Part shown: one piece after another, positions 1 through 11,919 of the stretch
How the letters are laid out: every line of letters begins with the position of its first letter
How positions within the stretch are numbered: the first letter of the stretch is position 1
Assembly (NCBI GenBank): GCA_023231475.1
Contig: JALJEE010003283.1
Coordinates: 1-54,986, forward strand
DNA length: 54,986 nucleotides
Direction of reading: 5' to 3'
Origin: Seison nebaliae
Taxonomy: Eukaryota > Rotifera > Pararotatoria > Seisonacea > Seisonidae
Notes under the pieces: generated by a model
Told to the model about the DNA's origin: nothing
What the model saw: only the letters and a program-made list of their open reading frames with translations
Databases searched by the model: none
Program-made: the position numbers and the translations under genes

Positions 1-431
1 TATCTTATTTGTTTCATCAAGTAGATCTCCATTTGGTGGTTGTTCGGAATAATGAAAAGTATAATTTGAAAAATACATTACATGTTGCATCTATCGTTAA
101 TAATGGAGTTTTACGTGGATTATCATTCGTTTCTTACCAAAAACAAAACCGTTTGATTTTAAGTGCATGTGATCCAGTCGCAAAAGCTGTTCATTTCTAC
201 GACATCAATACGACGGTTAAATTAGTACAAGTTAAATCTGAAACGGTTTTCACAGTATCGATAACGGAAATTTCTGGATTACCAAAAATACAACGAGGTC
301 TATTTACACCATCACTCATTCAAATTATTCCCAATGAACAATATGATTATTTGGGATTATTTATTGTCACTTTATTCAAACAAGGCAAATATATACGATT
401 TCCAAGTAGATTATTGGTGGAATGGAACTAA
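1..431 (+). CDS. 3'-terminal exon of an unidentified gene (partial)
   Basis: The reading frame is already open at base 1 and ends with TAA at 429-431, so this is the end of a gene that starts left of the window. About 143 residues are visible. The TTG at 9 is not a start codon; the frame simply runs in from outside. The peptide has alternating hydrophobic beta-strand-like stretches (for example LHLVVVR and GLFIVTLF), which suggests a soluble beta-rich domain, but I do not recognise the family. No membrane segment or signal peptide is seen. An AT-rich stretch follows the stop. Coding status is fairly sure because of the long open frame at the window edge and codon use like that of the neighbouring genes; the function is unknown. 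Confidence 0.6.
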   Translation, partial: SYLFHQVDLHLVVVRNNEKYNLKNTLHVASIVNNGVLRGLSFVSYQKQNRLILSACDPVAKAVHFYDINTTVKLVQVKSETVFTVSITEISGLPKIQRGLFTPSLIQIIPNEQYDYLGLFIVTLFKQGKYIRFPSRLLVEWN

Positions 432-1409
432 AATGATATGCTCCAAATGACTCTCCAACCAGTAAAAATTCAATTTTGTTTTCGGGAAATAAAATTATAT
501 TATTTTTCATTTTGGAATTTTTATTCTTTGGTGAAAGATTTTATTCAACTTTAAAATGTTTCATTTACAACTAACCGTCAACTACTAACTACAACTTGTA
601 AGAAAGCACGCGAAGAAGAATAAAACTTTCAATGTGGAGATGATGAAAAAATTATGGTTCGACTGAATGTTTCAATTGTTGAGAAATTAAATTGTTAAGT
701 TAAAACATGGATCATCCAAAACGTAAACATGAACTCAAATTAATTATGTGATGTTGTAGAACTAAATTCCGATTGGAAATGTTCTAGTTTGGTCGAAATT
801 TTAAATCGGAATTTTCCGGTAAGAGCAGCTCAAATTTATCGTTATTCAAGCGCGTAATAATATTTGGTGGTGAAAATGAATGAGTGAAGACAAAATCAAA
901 TTAATAGAATTTATAAAATTAAAATTTTAACAATATAAGAAAGTTATGTGGAAAAAAAGAATAATTATCTGGGAAAGGTGTGCGACTTGATCAAATATTA
1001 ATAAATTTGAAAAAAGATGAATTCAAGACGATGGGAACGAGAATATGTGATCATTCTTATGATAAAACATAGATAGGATTCATAATTTAATTAACTTGGG
1101 AGAAATAATAAGCGACAAGACGAAAAGAAGTTGAATGGAGGATGTAACGTCATTTCCATCTGTCCCTTCAATCCCAATGGATTTACATGTAAGAAGAGAA
1201 AGGAATGGAAGATGTCTGATTGGACAAATCGAATGAAAAAGGGCAATATGAATCAAAATCCTTCTTGAGATTAATTGTTGTGATTTAGAATGATTCAATC
1301 TCCATTTCCAAATTTGATGACTCATCTCCGTGTGAAAAAGTGGAAACATTTCCTCTTTGGATTGTTGCATTTCATACGCATAATTCCAACATTAATCACT
1401 ATTCGAATA
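432..1409. other. intergenic, no gene seen
   Basis: AT-rich spacer between the partial gene and the 3' end of the oxysterol-binding protein gene, so the two genes converge here. It must contain both 3' UTRs. An open frame at 1080-1370 on the minus strand has no family resemblance and is not supported. Confidence 0.5.
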
Positions 1410-4400
1410 TTATTCCGTCACTTGTGCAGATGCGGCTAATCGTTGGCTTAATGGAAACTTATAAACCCATCCCCTTTGATCATCTTTATCGAAATACTTA
1501 TTTAAATTAAATTTGAATTGAAAAAGAATTTGAGGAAAGAAATGATAAACTTTTGTCTTCCATTCTTCCGATTTCGTTTGTCGTTCTTTTAACTCAGTTC
1601 GTTGTTTGCCTTCGATGGCACTCTTCTCATTCGTCGCTTCATCTAATCGTCCATATTGCAAATGTTCCGTCACATTTCTCCATAACTTCCTCGATTCAGT
1701 TTCATGTTGCAATTTCAATGGACGAACAAGTTTCCTATGAACTGGAGTTTTTATTGTGTCGAAGAAGACGTCAGAATGATTGGACTAGAGAAGGACATAT
1801 TGAATAGAAGACAATAAGGAAATATAATGGAAAACTTTAATTGGGTTCTTTATAGTCATGAGACCATTCCATTCACCGGTAATCGTTAAAAACGGTTTCT
1901 TATCTTTTTGATGGAAAATGCCAGCATGAATCTGATGTTTCTTCCCACCATAAAATGGCTAAATAATGAGAAATTTAAATTATTATTATTATAAATAAAT
2001 TTAAATTAATAATATGAATTATTTAAATTAACTTTTGGATGGAAGTCAATTTTCGAATAATAGCCAGTCTTCTTACAATTAATACTCACTTCACCAGCCA
2101 TTTCGAACCAAGGCGATCCGAACAAACCTCTAGAAAAATTTTTGAAAATTTATAATTTATAAAATTGCTGAATGAAAATACGAACCTGCCAAAGGCTGAT
2201 GGAAATGAAAATTCATATTCCTCTTCGAAATTCAATAGATTGAGATAAGTATGTCCCACCAAATGCACAGCTAATGATAAGCCATAAAATTTGGATTTTG
2301 TGTAGATTTGGCCCATTATCTCCATTCGCTCTTTTGGACATTCGGCATAGAAAGCTGATACCGGTGGATGATGAGATACTTGTTCGGCAATAAATGACAA
2401 ATCTTCAGAGGAGGCCCAAGGAACTGGTCGTCCATCATCTCCAATTAAATAATCACTAAATAATATAAGATAATAAATAAATTTGAATAAGTGAAGAAAA
2501 ACGTTTGATTTTGAATTAAATTCGATTTACTTTCTCGACGGAAACGATCTTTCGTATTATCTTCATTGTCTGCGTAGAAACATTGGAAAATTTCTCCCAG
2601 AACTGGATTATAAGGCTTCTTTGGAACAGTGGATTTACGTGAGGCATGGAATGAACCCAAATACCATCTGGTGACAGCAATCATACGATCTTTTGCCGTT
2701 TCACCTTTGTTACAAGCGAGGAAGATATCTGGATGAGCGATGAAATTGGCGAACATTTCAAGAGTGGAATTTCTTTCCAAAATAAATGTGGGCAATGTAA
2801 CACGGGTAAGATCCATCCCGATGGACAATTGGGAGAGCAAATGTCGAATAACACTACAATTCTCTACCACACATTTATTGATGTCATTATTATCATCGAG
2901 GTTCTCGTTCAATTCATCGTACCAAAGCAACTGATTAACGTCTTGGAACTTATTCTGTATTTCTTCCATCGATAAACTTTTGACGGAACAATAACTGAGA
3001 TGAGTATCTAATTCAGAAATTGTAGCGTCATTTCTTGAGGCTTGATATTTCCTAACACTATTACTAGACGAATAAAACAGGTAAACGGATTGGATAAAAA
3101 TCGAAAATCAAAAAATTAAAAAACCCATTATTATTCTCATTTTGAATCATATTCTCTTCATCTCTACAATTCGGTTCTTCATTCCAATCAGTTTCATTAA
3201 ATCCATCTGTTGGACCATTATCGATCTTCTCTTCCTTCACGTTATCATACGGCTCCTGCTCACTACTTTCTTCTGGTGTGCCAGAAATGCTGCAAACAGA
3301 AATTAAAATTATTAATCAAAATTTCTTATTCTTTTTCATAATAATCATTAAGGTGATTGACTTCTAATTTTAGCGAGGTCATTAAATTTCAGTTTTCTTC
3401 ATGGAACTCACATCTACTCCATCCTCCTCCTCCTCTTCTCCGTATATTCTCTATCTACATCAGTTCAACGAATTAATAACTCATTTACTCTTCTCATTAC
3501 ACCAAAATCATCCACACACACACACACACACCCACACTCAGAGAGAGAGAGAGAGAGATACATGTTTAGAAGCGCTCAAAAGATAGTGGAACATTATTGA
3601 AAAAAAAATTCACAATTTCACCAAAAACACACGGAAATTGTGCTGAAAGCACATTGGAACTATAATACAGAATGATGTTTGAACAAAATGGAATGGAGTA
3701 TGATTTTTATGTTGAAATGATCGATGATGCTGTGTCGCTGCCTCCCTTCCATACACATTCATTATATTAACATCAAAACATTCGATATGGATGTCGTTAT
3801 GTAAATGTGAGAAAGAAAAATTCGAAAAATTTTGAAGTTTAAATTATTCGCTAATAATTTCATGGAAACGGAAAAAAATGACTTGTTGTAAAGTTGGAAT
3901 GAGATGAGAGTATGTACGTATGCATATGTTTCAACTATACAAATGGGAAGAATTAGCGGAAAAAAGAATTAGTTATTGATTTAACTAATATTCACGAGAT
4001 AAATGAGGTCGGTGGAAGAATGTGGAGTTTTGTTTACAAATGTGCAAATTTTGTGTAATTTCTTTCGATTTTTTAAAATGAATCATCGTCTAAATTAATC
4101 TAATGTCCATTCTTTGATTGTGCTTCTCCATCATCATATGTTCTCTTCCTTCTTATGTGTGTGTGTGTGTGCGTGCGTGTGTATGAGTGTGTGTGTGTGT
4201 ATGTGTGTGAATGGTAGGAAAGGATGGAATTATAACAAAACGATATAAAGTCTTCAAAAACAACAATACTGATTAATAATTGAATAGTAACATCATCATT
4301 GAATGGGGGAAGGTCGAAGATATCGTAAGACAATTTAATAAGAATCATTTCTCAAGAAACATCTATCGTTCGTCTTCTTTCACTAAATTCCTTCTGTTAC

Positions 4401-6726
4401 TCACGAGCCCATTTATTGGGAATGGACAGAAGAGAGTGTGTTGTGATTAATGGAAGAAGTTAGGGAATTCTCTCTGATAATATGACATCATTATTACGTC
4501 AGTAAAATTTCATTATTCAACATCCTTATAACCTAACTATTCATTTTATTGATTAGTTACTCGACCGATTTCGTGGCCTTCTCGATTCTTAACTCATTCT
4601 CGACATTATGAGGTGAACATGGAAACCTTAATGAAATTCATCTAATTCACTTGATAGCACTTTCATGAATATTCTCCAAGTTCATTTGGGAGAATTGTTA
4701 AAATTAATTGGAAATTTCTTTAAAATTTAATTCGCTAATTCACTCACTTCTCTCCCACCGAACAACATTCGAAATTCAACGACTATTTCACTGGGAATAT
4801 AATAAAAAATTCTCTCTCGCCCAAATGGCTGTATGAGAGACGGAAACGTAATCTTTATAATGAATCTCTAATTCGAGTGAAAATTTTCGAAATTAAAATT
4901 TTTCTAATGGAAATTTAACCATGTTGGATTGATAAATTCAGAGAATGCGTCGATATACAATTCATCATCGTCATCGTCATCATCATCGTGATGGTCACGA
5001 TCGATTTCTTCATTTGTTCCATTATCAGGAGTATTTCTGACGGGAATTTTTGCATTTCCATTTTGGTCACCTAAATAATTATCTGGTAAATTTTGATGAA
5101 TTTGATGAATTGAGAATTGTAAGAGAAACTTTTCGGATTAATTAATCGATTATTTAATTCGTTCGACGGTTGATTTCCTGATTCATAAAAAATTGATTTG
5201 ATTGGAACGGAAATTTTATAATTTTTCGATTTGATACTTTTCTCAACTAAAATTTAAATTTAAAAGGGAATTGATGAGGATGAAGGAGGAACCTTGACAA
5301 AGTAATAATTGTTTGTAAATGTCATCGATTTCATCGGCACTTAATCGAATATCAGAGTCGCACAAAGTCTTCGCTAATTTCAATGAGACGATTGCATGTT
5401 GAATCGAATCACAATACGTTTGGAGCACATTCACCAATTGTTTCCCATGTTGTGAGAGTGGTGAGAGGAATTCCTCCTCACTCAACATATCCGGTCCTAA
5501 TGTCCATAATTCTGTTTTCAACCTCTCACCAGGAGTCGCCTCTACCGATATGGTATCGACCGATTTCTTCAACATTTCTACTTCAACTGGAGCTGACGAA
5601 CTCATTTGATGACATGAATTTCGGAAACTTTTCGATCGGAAACTATTGTGTTCCATCAAATTATTTATTTCGACGTTATTCATCGAAAGACGAGGCGATG
5701 AATATGAAGAAGTTCGAGCTAATTTATTTTGTTTGTCTGACGTCTCCTCTAACGATATTGTTGCTGTCAATTGTCGAATCGTCTTCTTCCTGTCCTTCAC
5801 TTTCTTATTCTTTTTCGTTTGCTTTTTTTCCGACGTTTTCATTGTCGTTCCAACTATTGACGATGATGCTGCTGTCGGTAGTGTTGTTGTTGTTGTTGTT
5901 GTGGCGAGAGTGGATATTGTCAAAGGAATTAGTTTGGATGGAGAATCTTCGTTGGAGAGTTTATCATAATATCGTCTCTCTGGATAGACATCTTCAATTT
6001 TTGTCCTTAACATCTTCGGAAAATAATTCGGAACAAAATTCTCTAGAGATGAAAGGAAATAGTAACTTGATATGATTCGATGAGTAGACCCAAATAATTT
6101 TCAGTTTCATCCAATTTATTTTGGAAATCTCTCAAATTAAAATGATTTTTTATCGATCGTTGTTTACTGATCTTCTGTTGGATGTAAATTGAATGCTCCA
6201 TCATTCCCACCCATTTATCACGTTCGTTTAATGATCGTGCTTAAAGAAAATAAATTAAATTAATAATAGTAAATAATTAAATAAAGAAAAGAATGAAAAA
6301 TTCGAAATAATTAGAAATTAGTTTTAAAACATAAAATTAGAAAGTTTTAAAATATAATGAAAAGTTTTATAAAAGAGAATGAACCTTGAAAATGATAAAC
6401 ATCAGTTGATGGTGTTATAATTTTGAATATATATTCGTCTTGATTGTCATCCAAATATATTTCTGCTTTCTAAACTCGAAGGGAATTGAGAGAAGATAGA
6501 AGAAATGACGATAGAACCTTTAACAAGATGGTATTTTTCACTTCATTCTTTCGTTCTTGTTCTTCCGACTGACAAGAGAATAATTAGGAATATTCACATA
6601 TTGACTAACCACATAGTATCGTAGAATACAATTGACACGATCAAGAACACACCATCTACTCTGCCATCCATGGACGACATTGGTCCATTTATGGAGTGAA
6701 CCGGAATAGAATCGTTGCTCGTCCAT
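1410..6726 (-). CDS. OSBPL9: oxysterol-binding protein-related protein, ORP9/OSBPL9 type
   Basis: Lipid-transfer protein that would move sterol or phosphoinositide at ER-Golgi contacts. Exons (minus order): 6610-6726, 6518-6568, 6385-6469, 6067-6239, 5293-6013, 4920-5070, 3125-3289, 2503-3063, 2186-2455, 2033-2129, 1836-1958, 1410-1784; total 2889 nt, 962 residues. Residues 1-110 form a PH domain ([19 protein letters not shown]), the ORP9/10/11 start. The ligand-binding domain begins near residue 545 with [14 protein letters not shown] and has [14 protein letters not shown] and the family signature EQVSHHPP near residue 695. The last exon matches the ORP9 tail ([14 protein letters not shown]). 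An acidic run followed by ELYIDAF near residue 420 looks like a weak FFAT motif. The protein is longer than human OSBPL9 (about 736), mainly from a Ser/Thr/Lys-rich insert after the PH domain. The donor at 2502 was chosen because it alone keeps the frame. Confidence 0.93.
3512..3559. repeat. (CA)n followed by (GA)n microsatellite
   Basis: A nearly pure CA run (3512-3530), a short interruption, then a pure GA run (3541-3558), inside the long intron of the oxysterol-binding protein gene. Confidence 0.9.
4155..4209. repeat. (TG)n microsatellite with GCG/ATG interruptions
   Basis: Imperfect TG repeat in the same long intron, about 600 bp from the CA/GA tract and in the complementary orientation to it. 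Confidence 0.9.
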
Positions 6727-7276
6727 TACACTCCGATAATGAATTTGGTGAGATCGTCGAGTTGTGTGTAGGAGAATTTATTGCGAATTTTATGCACGTT
6801 AGTCTTTTGAGATTGATGAAAGTTGAATGATGTCACAAGAGATAATAAATCGTCATTTTTCAAATCATTTTCCGTCATTCATTTAAATATTTCCATCTGC
6901 TCACGAAAAAATAGATGAATTAAAAATAAGATGTTGTCACATCTCTTTCGAATAGTCACGTCGTTTCCACGATAATAGAAAGTGAAAGGTAAAGATTGTG
7001 TTTAATGAAAATTATATATTAGTCGAACGATAATATTCAATTATATGGCGACATTGGACGAATCTCTGTAGGAAAATTTTTTTGCGCGAAAATTTACCAT
7101 CTCCTCTTCTTATCATATCACAAATTAATGTGTAACGAATAAAAAAGAATGATTTGAGAAAATTCCTGATATATTGATCTTCTTCCTGTCACTCATCAAA
7201 ATTACATAATTATCATCATCCAATATAGATGGTAATAAAAAGGAGAATTTCATATGAAATCAATTCAAGAGTTTAA

Positions 7277-7300
7277 TAATGATGATGATGATGATGATGT
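7277..7300. repeat. (GAT)n trinucleotide repeat
   Basis: Eight or so tandem GAT units in intergenic DNA. Confidence 0.85.
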
Positions 7301-7917
7301 GTTTGAGGGGATGAAGTTTCAAATTACTAATTTTGAATTTTGATGCAGAACGAGCAATATTTATTTTCCCCCATTTCCATCACCTTCCTTCCTTCCTTTT
7401 GACGATGTTATTCCTTCAAAACTAAATCGGATGAAATAAAAGTTTACAATACGAGAAAATCACTTTATAATAAAATTGGGAGTAGAATGGACAATATGAT
7501 TGGAATGACTTAGAATTAGTCGGTATATTAATCAACCGATTAAGAATAGAAGCTTAACTTTACTAGTCGTTTTTAATAAATGAAGATATTTCAACTGCTA
7601 TTCTCGTATGAATTACAAATACTATTCGTCCTTAACATTTGCACGTATATCGTTGCGATAGGAAAAACTTAAAAGAGAATTTGAGAAGACGAGGAATTTT
7701 TTTGAATTCATTTCTCCCAAGAATTCAGCAGGAGAAACTGTACCACCTCCCTCCCCAAACAGACAACATTCATCAATGTGTTCGCTGCACATACATGGCA
7801 TTTGAGGACATAAGGAAATACATAAATTCTGTGCATAATACATAATTCTTCTTCTCATTGTTTGTAAAGAAAAATTGAAAATTAGACGAATAATCGTTAA
7901 CATAATTATTCTTTTAT

Positions 7918-7990
7918 ATACACAAACAGACACACATACACGCACACATAAAGTACATATGTATGTGCAATTTTTTACACATACACATCT
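7918..7990. repeat. CA-rich imperfect repeat with TACATATGTA palindrome
   Basis: Degenerate CACA/CATA repeats flanking the palindrome TACATATGTA. A similar mosaic occurs at about 13760-13870. Confidence 0.55.
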
Positions 7991-9081
7991 ACATATGAAC
8001 GTTGAGATTTTTATAATATTTTAACTTCATGTCATTCTCAAATGCAGATGCAATGTATATGCAACGAGTGTGAAGAAAAGAATATTAGTGAATGTTTTCT
8101 CCTTTTCCCAACCTCCCCACCCCACTCCCCATCATGAATAAGTTCTTTGCAGAAATTGTTTGATTGTAAATTTCCAAGACAAACTCTCGGATGCGAGTAC
8201 TTTATGTTGCTCTTGTTTAATGAAATGAAAAAGTGCATTCAATTCCTCATTGTCATTTCATAGCTGAAGGAAATATTGATATACATATAAAACGGGACAT
8301 TTTAATTGAAGAGAAAATCGTCTTGGAGTGATCGTCGAAGGATTGTCGTTTAGTTGACCGAACGAAGACAATTTGTCTTTCCCCGCCGTCTAACTCTTTT
8401 CTCGATTTGTTGGAAATGAGGAGAGGACTATACAAACAAATGTGGTCGTTGACAATAGATTCGATAGAGAAGTTGACGGATTTATTAGTTGTTTCGCCGA
8501 CTAATGTTAGAGAATGTGTAAGGAATTGTTTGAGAAATAAATATGTGAGAATAAGGGAAGAGTGACTATATTGTAAGAGTTATCGGTCGACAAACAATAA
8601 CGTCGTTAGTGTAGGACTACAGATGTTCCACGTATGACTGAAAATTAGTAGATGAACTTTAGTAAACAAATAAATTGACTAACACGAAATGTTAGGAGAG
8701 AATTGTCTCAATTTAATTGAATATCATTTAAATGTCCGATCGACTTGATCGTTCCATAAAATGAGAAATTTCTTATTCAATTCAATCTCTCTCCATTGGC
8801 AATATTAAAGAAATTAGGAAATCTTATTCGATTTCGTCGATTAGTTAACTAGCCAAATTAATTTCGTCGATTAGTCAACCATCAAAATTAATTCAATGTT
8901 AATTTGATTTTAAGAATTAATGGAAATTGTTTGATAATTAAATTAATAAATGTGAAATTAGAGATAGAATAAGAAATGATTGTGAGGTGAAATTGAGGAA
9001 CTTCTTCTCTTCCACAAACTATGGAAGTGAACTTTCAAACAGTTAAGCTTTCTACTAACAAAACATTTAGACGGTAAATTA

Positions 9082-11122
9082 ATGGGAATAACAGGTCTCC
9101 TGCCATTCGTCAAGGATGCTACCAGAGAATGTAAATTAGACGAATTCGCTAATACTACCGTTGCCATCGATGCATCCACTTGGCTATACAAAGCAGTCTT
9201 CTCTTGTGCCGATAAAGTCTTCCAGAAAATTCCAACGGAAATGTTCTAATTCCATTTAATTGCACAATTTCCTCATATTCTTTCTAGATATATCGATATT
9301 TTCATCGATCGTACATTCCAATTGACGAGGAGAAATATTAAACCAATTTTCGTTTTCGATGGACTTCCTCTCCCCGCCAAACGGCCCACTAACGATAAAC
9401 GGAAGAAGTTCTGATTCTAATGAAAATCATTAATATCAACTAATTTTCCATCATTATTACCATCATTACGAAATGTTTTAGGGAGAAAGAAAAATATAAG
9501 AAACAAGCAAAAAAATTGATCGAGGATGAGAGAAATGGCAAAGTGATTTCTCGTCAACAATTGCTCGATATTTGTCGTCGATGTATTGAAATTACACCTG
9601 ATATTTATGAACCAATTATCGAAGTTTCTGCTTCATTTTTTCCTCATTTTAAAATTTTTTCGCAATATTATTAAATGAAATTATTATAGAAATTGAAGAA
9701 AATGGAGATTGATTGTATTATGGCTCCTTATGAAGCAGACGCTCAATTAGCATTTCTCCAATTGAACCGTTTAACGGAAGCAGTAATTACTGAAGATTCT
9801 GATTTAATATTATTCGGTTGTGATAAAGTTTCACCAATTTATTTATTTGAAAAATATTGATAGAAAGAATAGATAATTTATAAATTAGATAACGAAGGAA
9901 ATGGAATCTTATTTGAATTGAAACAATTGACAAAAGATTTCGGACAGAAAATGAATTTTTTCAAATTCCGTCGAGCCTGCATTCTTAGCGGATGTGATTA
10001 TTTGAATGGAATCCATCGAATTGGAATCAAAACTGCAATGAAGGCATTCCGTTTAACAAATAAAACTGATATGAATATCGTCGTTAGAGAGTTGGGAAGA
10101 AATTTGAATATGAAACGAATAGAAATTCCAGAGAAGTTTGTCGAAGAATTTGAGAAAGCTGAATTCACTTTTCAACATCAACTTATTATGAATCCGCTCA
10201 AACAGAAAATGGAACCATTAACTCCAATTCCTGTGACTATTCTCCACCGATTGAAAATCGAAGAAATTGACGATATTTTTGATGAGAATCTCCACCAATA
10301 TTTCGATATAAATCAACCTCATTTGTACAACGCAGGAATGTTTCCGTTTTATTCTCGAATTTAGTGAATTTGATCAATTTCATCATTCAGATATTTAGAT
10401 GAGAAATTTTCCGTTTCATTTGCTCAATGTAATGTCGATAGGAGAACGTACGAGATAAGAGTTTTCATTCATTAATTAATTAATTTATTAATTTTATATT
10501 TAATAAAATTCTTCTAGAAGAATCATTCAAATTTCCATGAAATTTCAAATTTCAAAGAAACGTCGATTTGGAATAAAAACTACAAAAATTCTCAAAGCAA
10601 TTTTATAGAAGGAAAGATTAAACATGATTTTCCTGATTATAAAATTCCGGACGAAATAAAAGAAGTTCTCACATATCATCTCCTAATTTGAATTATTCTT
10701 TATTAAATTTTTAGAATATTTTGTCAAGTTCAGACAAAGTGAAAATATTAAATGTCTCAAAATTCAAAAGTTCGTGGCACTCTAAATTATGTGCAGAAGA
10801 AATTGGAGAAGATTTGGAGAATAATTCAAATATCATCAATTCAGAAGAGAATGAAGAAAATGAAAAAATGAGGGAAACAATAAAAAAAATTGAAGAGAAT
10901 AGAGATCGTCCGATGGAAAATTATATAAAGAAGACTCAAAATTTAATAATTGATAAAGAAAACATCAAAATGGAAATGGATGATGGGAAGGAAAATGTGG
11001 AAATGATGAAATCGAACCTAAAGAGATCAGCATCATCACTTGCTTATTTATTAAATAGTGATGATGGTATAATTTCATCGAAATTGAGGAAAAGTTCCAG
11101 TATTTATTTTCAAAACAATTGA
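9082..11122 (+). CDS. EXO1: exonuclease 1 (Rad2/XPG family)
   Basis: 5'-3' exonuclease and flap nuclease for mismatch repair and resection. Exons: 9082-9242, 9288-9407, 9482-9623, 9690-9827, 9873-10339, 10391-10460, 10518-10664, 10715-11122; total 1653 nt, 550 residues. The start gives the invariant MGI of the family. All catalytic acids are present: Asp30 in VAIDAS, FVFDG, Glu and Asp in [10 protein letters not shown], two Asp in TEDSDL, and Asp in SGCDYL, followed by the helix-two-turn-helix RIGIKTA. The I-domain end ([11 protein letters not shown]) and SIWNKNY match the animal EXO1 order. The tail is only about 190 residues, acidic and Glu/Lys-rich, so the protein is much shorter than the human one (846). 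I see no clear MLH1- or PCNA-binding motif there. The gene converges on the Pur-alpha gene, about 800 bp apart. Confidence 0.95.
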
Positions 11123-11919
11123 AATTTTCTAACATTTATCTACCTAATTAATTCCTTCTAATTTTTTTTTCATTTCTTAAAATTCTCATTATTGAAGTAG
11201 AAAAAAATGTTGAAATAATAATATAATTAAATGTTTGTCTGAATTACCAATAATCGAAGAAGATCAAAAGGATTTGTTTTTATTGTATTTCTAATGACTT
11301 GATTTTTTTGAGATAAATTTCTCTCAACTCACATGATGATTGTCTGATGAGAAATAAATTCATTTATCAGAAATATCGAGTGAATGATGGGAGAAAGGAT
11401 GAAAGCCTCCAATGAAGGATGAGAGAAGGGGGCGGGTGGGAGAGAAAGAGTGAAATAGGAGAAAATAACATAAATTTGGAAGAATGAAGGAAGAATAAAT
11501 GAGTTCTTTAAAACCTTCACCTTAATGCTCTTGCGTTAGAAATGGGAAATTTTTGAAATATTACTTCACAACATGAGATTTGAATAGAAAAAAGGAACGA
11601 AAGGAAAGAATGAAAAATGAAAAAAATGATCGGAAAAAAATGTTCAGATCAAATTCATCGGAGAGAAAAGGAGATTTGGTTTTGTGTTAGAGCAAAATGA
11701 GATGTAAAGAAAAGTGCATAAAAATATTAGAAAGAGAAAAAAGAAGGAATTCTAAAAGATAAAAAAAAGAATTGACTTAGAATTCGATAAATCCGATCAA
11801 TCAACGCATTTGTTGTTCTTCATATTTATCTTAATTCTGTTAAATGGAAGATAATGGGAAAAATTAGTGAAATGTTTCTTGTAAATCTAATTCTATTCCG
11901 TTGTCATTTTTCATGAGAT
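11123..11919. other. convergent intergenic region
   Basis: Holds the 3' UTRs of EXO1 (+) and Pur-alpha (-). Purine-rich on the plus strand (AGAAAGGAA-type) with no supported gene. Confidence 0.5.

Larger units (their letters stand above)
3290..4919 (-). other. long intron of the oxysterol-binding protein gene
   Basis: The largest intron of the gene at 1630 bp; the gene's other introns are 41-222 bp. It holds two dinucleotide microsatellites. I see no coding exon that keeps frame between the flanking exons, nor an opposite-strand gene. A long first-half intron like this could hold regulatory sequence, but nothing specific is visible. Confidence 0.6.
6727..9081. other. 2.35-kb divergent intergenic region
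   Basis: Lies between the start of the oxysterol-binding protein gene (-) and the start of EXO1 (+), so both promoters should be here. I see AT-rich DNA, a GAT trinucleotide run and CA-rich imperfect repeats. Open frames at 7622-8435 are short, lack family resemblance and have no consistent splice partners. No tRNA or other RNA gene is recognised. Confidence 0.5.

Noticed and set aside
1080-1370. 96-codon minus-strand frame downstream of the oxysterol-binding protein gene
   Set aside because: Lies after the real stop codon, no splice link that extends the known C-terminus, no family match.
6014-6066. A 24-bp intron ending at CTCTAG in the oxysterol-binding protein gene
   Set aside because: Too short to splice. 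The downstream AG at GAAG gives a normal 53-bp intron and keeps the conserved coiled region.
5383-6075. Long plus-strand open frames opposite the fifth exon of the oxysterol-binding protein gene
   Set aside because: They are antisense shadows of a Ser/Thr/Lys-rich coding exon, with no family resemblance.
10340-10390. TAG at 10362 as the end of EXO1, giving a truncated protein of about 380 residues
   Set aside because: A donor at 10340 joins LYNAG to YLDEKF, which matches the conserved end of the nuclease domain, and three further exons follow in phase.
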